Shown here one piece after another: positions 58,311-64,000 of a stretch of 64,000 bases of DNA. The notes under the pieces are model-generated. The model had not been told where the DNA came from and ran no database searches. It saw only the letters and a list, made by a program, of their open reading frames with translations. Position numbers and translations under genes: made by a program. The DNA comes from Ypsolopha sequella. Its lineage: Eukaryota; Arthropoda; Insecta; Lepidoptera; Ypsolophidae. The first letter of the stretch is position 1, and every line of letters begins with the position of its first letter. The DNA is taken from the NCBI GenBank assembly GCA_934047225.1, contig OW203997.1, positions 3,892,417 through 3,956,416 of the forward strand, in the 5' to 3' direction.

Positions 58311-58750
58311 GTGGAAAAGTTCAAATATCTGGGACATTTAATTACATCCAATTTGAAGGACAATGTAGATATTGAAAGGGAGCGCAGGGCGTTGTCTGTC
58401 AGAGCGACAATGATAGCTCGCAGATTTGCTCGTTGTTCCACTGAAGCTAAGATCACTCTTTTTAGAGCTTTTTGTACAACTTTTTACACGAGCAGTCTGA
58501 AGGTCAATTACACACAAAGACGGTACAGCGCTCTGCGCGTTCAATATAACAATGCGTTTAGGATGCTGATTTGGCTGCGCCGGTTCTGCAGTGCGTGGGG
58601 AATGTTCACAGAAGCGCGAGTAGATTGCTTCTACGCGACCATGCGTAAACAGTGTGCATCCCTGGTAGGCAGTCCGGGCCAGCGCCAATGGCATCCTGAG
58701 CATGTTCGCGAGGAGGAGGACCACAGAACATTTAAATGTTCTGAGAGGAG
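58311..58750 (+). mobile_element. LINE reverse-transcriptase C-terminus, second family
   Basis: The plus frame 58311-58781 reads EKFKYLGHLITSNLKDNVDI, ERERRALSVRATMIARRFAR, FRAFCTTFYTSSLKVNY, RYSALRVQYNNAFRML. This is the post-catalytic 'thumb' end of a moth non-LTR RT, distinct from that at 16455. The last ~45 codons have drifted. Confidence 0.8.
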
Positions 58751-59425
58751 GACTATGATAAAAATGAAAAAATGTAAATAGGTTTATGCTACTAATAAAT
58801 AATAGATTAAGCAGATTTCTATCGTGTATCTTTATTACTAACATCATTGTAGATATCGTGTGTTTTTTGACTTTTTGTTGGTCGAAATAAATTAATTATA
58901 ATTATTATTACTACTTCATGATATCGCTAATTTAATTTTACGACATGGCCACAACATCTTCAAAAGTTCAAGAAAAATATGACATTTTGAGTTGTAACCG
59001 AAGGGGTCACGACTAAACTTATTTAGAGTAGATGCTACCCAATAAACTATCATATCAATTTCTATCTAGACAAGCGGTAAGAGCATTCATCACTCCTAAT
59101 ATTATCATAAAACTTTAATCGTGAATCCTCAGCTCCTGATAATCATCATCCTCACGCCAAAGGCATAGTAGTGTAACATTGAGGCTATTTCACTATTACA
59201 CTAATGTCGAAACAGTTCGTGCGAAATGCTCGAATTTGTCCGTCACGATTAAGAGCAGATATAATCTTTCCGTGTTTCTAGGAGCAATATTGTCTACTTC
59301 TACTCTTTGTAGGATTAGTGATGTTTTGTTATCGGTAATGTATTTTAATCTAGCAATGCGCATTGTTGCTGCAAGTATTAAGACACTTTTAATAGAATAT
59401 AATAGAATCATGTTTATTTGGTACA

Positions 59426-59598
59426 TAATAAAGCCAATTCTGAAGGCTTTAATTTTGGTTTTACTGCTGTCAAAGCTTAAAATTTTCCAAAGAAATTTAG
59501 CTTCTAATCCCAAGTCTTAGGGACTATTTTTATCGAAGAAAATTTAGTTTTGACAGCACTAAAACTAAAATTAAAGCCTTCAGAATCGGCTTTATTAT
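59426..59598. mobile_element. Palindromic MITE 'gattctgaaggctttaat', copy 2
   Basis: It is the same family as 41093-41259, bounded by aataaagcc / ggctttatt. An outer 'ttggtacata/aatgtaccaa' pair may extend it. Confidence 0.72.
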
Positions 59599-59916
59599 TT
59601 ACATTATATTGTAGTTAATAATGTACCAAAAAGTTCTCCGCTCAGCTTAATATCATGACAGGGCTACGGTGCTGATTTTTAGCGGATGCCTATTACTTAT
59701 ATTAAACATAAATTGGTGTATAAAATGTAAAACAATGACAAAAACAAAATACAACTTAGGTTTACAATGAGAAAGTTCGACTTACATTACATATAACTAA
59801 CATCAACTTACATATAACTAACGATACTTACATTGTTAACATTGTTTAGGTGTTTTGAAAACAACTTGAAACATAAAGAGCAAAGAAAAAAAAATCATTG
59901 AGATAGAAAATCATAC

Positions 59917-60185
59917 TATACAAGGTGTATTTGTAAACATCGTCCAAGTTCATACTTGAGCCTTGGTAAGTGACCAGCATCATGAACCAATAACAATTTT
60001 TGTAAAATTCATAAAATGCAATTTCGACACCCATAGTGATTCACTCAGAACTGGGATTGAATTACTATGGGAAGTCGAAATCTCATTATACGAATTTCAC
60101 AAAAATTGTTATCGATCCCTGATGCTGATCACTTACCAAGCCTCCATTATGAATTTGGACGATGATCAAAAAGTCACCTTGTATA
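59917..60185. mobile_element. Palindromic MITE 'caaggtgactttttgatca', copy 3
   Basis: The ends tatacaaggtg / caccttgtata flank inner inverted 'tgggaagtcgaaat'-type arms. It matches 55544-55799 closely. Confidence 0.75.
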
Positions 60186-60189
60186 TTAC

Positions 60190-60950
60190 CAATAAATAAA
60201 AATACAATATGCGTAAGAAGTTATGTTGTTATTTGTCTTTTTGTTTATTTAATAGATATTTTTTATATTTTAATTTGAAGCAGCTAATTGAAGAATGTTA
60301 ATATCATTACATATGTACTGTATGTGATATTAATGCATCCTTGATATGTTCTCTTAATGCTATCTTAATCTTTTATTTTTATAGTAAGTACATAATCAGG
60401 CTTTCATTGAGGCTATTTCACTCATCTTGTTGGCTCAATCATAGACGACCATAGACAAAACAAGTTGGTCTAATTTATAAATGGCATGACTGGGATCATT
60501 TACTTCGACCTCTTGGTTGTTGCTTGGATCTATATGATAAGCTGATCTTAATAAAAACGATCACGCACAGATGACCACTTCTTGTAATTCAAACTTTTTA
60601 AATTACCCGTATAACCTAGAAAAGTAGTGTATTGTATGTAACACGGGGAATTTTATATTAGGTTGGCTGTAAGAATTTGCTTTAAGTATTTAACTTGCCT
60701 TTGTACTATATTGTTTATTCGTAACTTTGTATTCTGTATTTATTTTGTGTATTTAATTCGTAGAATCGATAGTTAAATTAAAACAATCAATAGATCACAA
60801 ACGCATACAATACATTCGTGTAATGCAATATCGGTTTTACTGGTAAAAGTACGTTATTAAAACATTAAAGAATACCGAATAAGATTGCTACGAGTACTTA
60901 ATGTTACAAAATGTGTAAGGTACTTTTATGACTAATTTACTTTCTTGATT
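60190..60950. other. AT-rich DNA, nothing recognised
   Basis: No ORF, repeat family or RNA is visible. Confidence 0.4.
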
Positions 60951-60952
60951 TT

Positions 60953-61168
60953 GAACACTTGTACTATTTGTTTCATAACATAATTATATTTGTTGAACAC
61001 TTCCCAACCGGTTTCGGAAATCAATCCATCTTCAGGGGATACAGAATAGTTGAAATATATACAGAAATGAACTATTCTGTATCCCCTGAAGATGGATTGA
61101 TTTCCGAAACCGGTTGGGAAGTGTGCAACAAATATAATTATGTTATGAAACAAATAGTACAAGTGTTT
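60953..61168. repeat. Palindrome P3 with CTGAAGA ... CCGAAAC core
   Basis: Arms 60953-61051 and 61070-61168 are about 99 bp, nearly identical, around an 18-bp spacer. The plus right arm reads CTGAAGATGG ... TTTCCGAAACCGGTTGGG. Frames on both strands are open only because the arms mirror each other. Confidence 0.82.
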
Positions 61169-61759
61169 GTGTACAAAATCAAGATGCTTTCTATGTTTCA
61201 TAAAGTGCCGAAAATCGCAAGTATAAATCAATTTACTTTCTGTTACTTTCTTGGTTGTTTGAGTTTGAGTATATTAGATATTGGTGATGGTTCTGTGACC
61301 GTCAAATGTCTCTATCTGCACAGAAGAGTCACTAAATCTAGAATTCTATAGAAAGGGATACACTACCGCAGGTTTGCGGTACATTGTCATCTAGGAGATA
61401 CCACAAAGTACAATCCGGGAACAAAGTTTAACAATTTGCAAGAGCATATCTTGCTATCAAACAATCATATTATTCTGTCGACAAAGACTGTAGAAATAAT
61501 GTTAAAACATTACTAAATAACAACGGTAATAGACGTACAAAAACTGACACAGATTATTTTATCTTCTTTTTATGATTTTGCTATTGATATTTGCAATAAA
61601 TTGTTATTTTTGTTCCATTTGTTGATTTTTCTGATAGGAAGTTTACTAATGTTTTTTCTTGTAGATGAATGAACTTTCTATTTAAATGTTGAGGACGTTG
61701 TTACCCCAAAACAAGATAGTAAAATAATTTTTATATTCATACGATATTAAACGATTTTT

Positions 61760-62026
61760 ATGGCCAGAATCACGTGGTTTACGGAATGTCTGCGCCGGAG
61801 TCACGATCAAACTCTGTTTGCTTTTCCGCGCAAGTTACTGTTATTGCTTTTAGTCGATTTTAATGTTACGATAAGTATGGACTTGCTGTCGGCTAAAGAA
61901 AGGAGATTTAAGGATGAGGAGATCAGTTATTCACATCTAGGATGTAAATGTAAAAAGCCGATTGGGCTCGGTTTTACAATTACGAAATTGAATGAAAGTC
62001 TCCAAATTTTTCCTCTAAAGCTGTAA
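61760..62026 (+). other. Unrecognised 88-codon frame
   Basis: A start codon and open frame contain a fairly even composition (LLSAKERRFKDEEISYSHLG, CKCKKPIGLGF). No splice context or homologue is recognised. It could be a decayed gene or chance. Confidence 0.2.
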
Positions 62027-62029
62027 GTT

Positions 62030-63095
62030 TCTTTTTTAGAAACACAGAAGTCACTTTCTAGTGTATTTTCAGCTAAAACTGTCTAAATACCAATTTCAAT
62101 AAAAGAACTATTTTCGTCAATTAAGAAAGCCTAACCTTTCGTTCCCACAGCGTTTGAACGTCTCAATAATTCCAGTTAATTTCCAAAGTGTATTTATGTA
62201 GACGACCAATGCACTTGGTTCAACATGGTAAGTGCATGTGTCAAGCTGCCCACGCGCATGTCATACTAAAACCAAGATACATGAGACTTGCGGAGACTTA
62301 ATTCCTTCGACATAAAGGTTAATATCGATTGCTAAAGGTGTAGTGATAAGATGGTCAGTCAATAAGTTTGACAAGAATGGAGCCTTTAGATGGACATATG
62401 GTGCATAGAGGAGACGCGTGGTGTGTAGGTATAATGGCACTAAGGAAATTAATAAAGACGCAATGTTACTTAGGGTCGTGGGAATTGTATAACTCCTACA
62501 CGTAAAACCAATTTAATGTATTAACTGCCCTACAGGAATACTTAAAGTATAATAAATCTAATAACAGTATCCAACTAGAAAATCCGACCAACTTTTAGTA
62601 ACAAAATCGAGAACCTTCAGCGTCGAGTTAGCCCTGCCAAAAGATTTACCACACATCCATGGATACGCAAGTAATCGAAGCTCGCTGATTCGCCATCTTC
62701 AAAAAGATGCCCATCGACAGAGAATATAATTACCCGTCTATCCACTAATCCAAGACGTACTCTAGGATGCGTATCTGGTACTCTCTACTATCCTATCCAC
62801 ATTCTGAAGGCACGGTCTTCCCTACCATTACAGTGCCACCCGGTCTACTCTTGGATATGCATTGGTTCCTGTAGTCCCATAAAACATGGGGTTCAGGGGC
62901 TAGTGTAAATCCTTGGGTTAATTCGTTAATCAAGTCTGGTCAAGCCACGCTGGGATCGGTGCATTTCATTCATTCATTCATTCATTCATCACTTATTCGA
63001 AATAGTATAGAGAGTCCTAGTAACATAACTAAGATTATATTATTTACAGTGAAAGCCATCGCTTTGGATACTCTGAACATTATTTAGAGTGCATT
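62030..63095. other. Unrecognised DNA with (ATTC)n
   Basis: ATTC units cluster at about 62966-62988. 62590-62900 is GC-richer than its flanks but lacks an ORF. Confidence 0.35.
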
Positions 63096-63100
63096 ACAAA

Positions 63101-63315
63101 CTAGAAAAGATCAAATTAGAAACGATAACAAAATATCGTGCCAGGATTTGAATCTGCAACTTCTTGCATACACGGCAAATGCGCTACTGACTGTGTGCAC
63201 TTGGCGTGTATGCAAGATTCAAGATTTCATGTAACAAGTTCAAATCACGACCACAGATATTTTTTCAAAAAATATTTGTGTTACTTAAAATTTGTTTCTA
63301 ATTGATCTTTTCTAG
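63101..63315. repeat. Foldback containing a tRNA-like SINE head
   Basis: The outer arms ctagaaaagatcaaatta / taattgatcttttctag are inverted, with inner 'cttgcatacacggc' pairing with 'cgtgtatgcaag'. The minus strand shows AGTCAGTAGCGC and GATTCAAATCC, A/B-box-like. Confidence 0.5.
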
Positions 63316-63534
63316 TTTTTCATGTTTAGTCGATCCGTACTATTTTTTATTTTTTTAACCTAATTATGGTATAACCTTCCTAACTAAGCTTGATCTTATT
63401 ACAATATAATATGTACGACTATAAAGACAAACCACTAAAGAGTATTAAAATTAAAATGTCAAACTACAAATCGGGACAGCTTTGAAGCAAAAGCTGTTGA
63501 AAGCTCTATAAGGCAATGGCACAGCCGTTAGTTT

Positions 63535-63580
63535 AAAGCTTTTCTTGAGCAAGCCAGGTTCGATCCCCGGTTGGCATTTC
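63535..63580 (+). repeat. B-box-like SINE remnant
   Basis: 'caggttcgatccccggttgg' is a perfect tRNA B box and T-arm, but no anticodon arm or acceptor pairs with it. Confidence 0.4.
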
Positions 63581-64000
63581 GAAAGAAATGTTAATGGAGC
63601 TCCGTAAAAGGAGCGGTGATGTTTTTCGTAAGATATTTATTGTTACGCCTTGGACCAGTTAGACTTTATTTATGTTTTATGAGTGGCTATGTTAATGTCG
63701 CACTGGATGCTAGACACATAATTCTGTCATACTTTCATTTCAAGCTATAAAGCTATGTAGCAATATTCAAACTATACGAAGAAAAATATTAAGTTAATAA
63801 ATGTATTTTGTGTATTTACACTAATATTTAATAAATGTAAGGTAGAATTAATAAATATCAACAATTTATTGCAAGTAAAAAAATATAAAAATATTCTCTT
63901 TGGCTGGTTAAGGCGATATGCGAAAAAAACACGGGTGTTTCTTTTCTGTGTATTTCATGAAATACACGGAAAATTATAATCAGTTTCTGGTATATGCATT

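Noticed and set aside
58338..58847. 169-codon minus-strand ORF
   Set aside because: It is antisense to the recognisable RT C-terminus on the plus strand.
60932..61351. Two overlapping ORFs on opposite strands with nearly identical N-termini
   Set aside because: The likeness comes from the 99-bp inverted arms of palindrome P3, not from related proteins.

Overview
The window looks like nuclear DNA from a moth or butterfly (Lepidoptera; inferred). It is AT-rich, its genes are split by GT-AG introns, and the rest is crowded with repeats of lepidopteran character: non-LTR retrotransposon 3' ends with a terminal (ATGG)n tail, tRNA-Lys-headed SINEs, the 'gcccgcggcttcgcccgcg' dispersed element, the 'gtgcgagtcggactcgcac ... 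gggttccgtacc' element, and many palindromic miniature DNA transposons. No bacterial operon, CRISPR array or rRNA is present.

Two genes can be rebuilt exon by exon, and they converge tail to tail. (1) On the plus strand, at least nine phase-compatible exons (1493-13925) encode 443 residues of a cysteine-rich protein that looks like two fused insect odorant-binding-protein domains. Its N-terminus and signal peptide were not found and may lie left of the window. (2) On the minus strand, fourteen phase-compatible exons (39475 down to 15985) encode about 1357 residues of a rolling pebbles (rols)/TANC-type scaffold: a RING finger, a linker, a P-loop NTPase, ankyrin repeats and TPRs. The RING exon lies 17.3 kb upstream of the next exon, and its own upstream exon was not found.

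Region by region: 1-14.3 kb is the OBP-like gene, with introns full of LINE, SINE and MITE copies. 14.3-16.0 kb is the gap between the two 3' ends. 16.0-21.7 kb is the compact body of rols, with one LINE fragment in an intron. 21.7-39.1 kb is the giant rols intron; it holds two adjacent palindromes, a decayed ~3.3 kb inverted-repeat element, a TTAA-flanked foldback, a hAT-like element with an 8-bp target duplication, and SINEs. 39.5-64 kb (rols 5' region or intergenic) holds only repeats and unrecognised DNA: a nested transposon stack at 43.3-44.3 kb, another hAT-like element at 47.4 kb, a 121-bp minisatellite, a 630-bp CGTAC/CGTAT array, and two TTAA foldbacks sharing one target site.

The most notable non-gene signals are: three palindromes (10.4, 42.8 and 61.0 kb) that share a CTGANG-hairpin-CCGAAA core, with different stem sequences that keep pairing, resembling hammerhead/Penelope-type motifs; the 3.3 kb element with GGWCGGWAWC-type repeats; and a 143-codon second-frame ORF overlapping the end of the OBP-like gene. 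Everything was read by eye. Family names rest on motif recognition, not on database searches.
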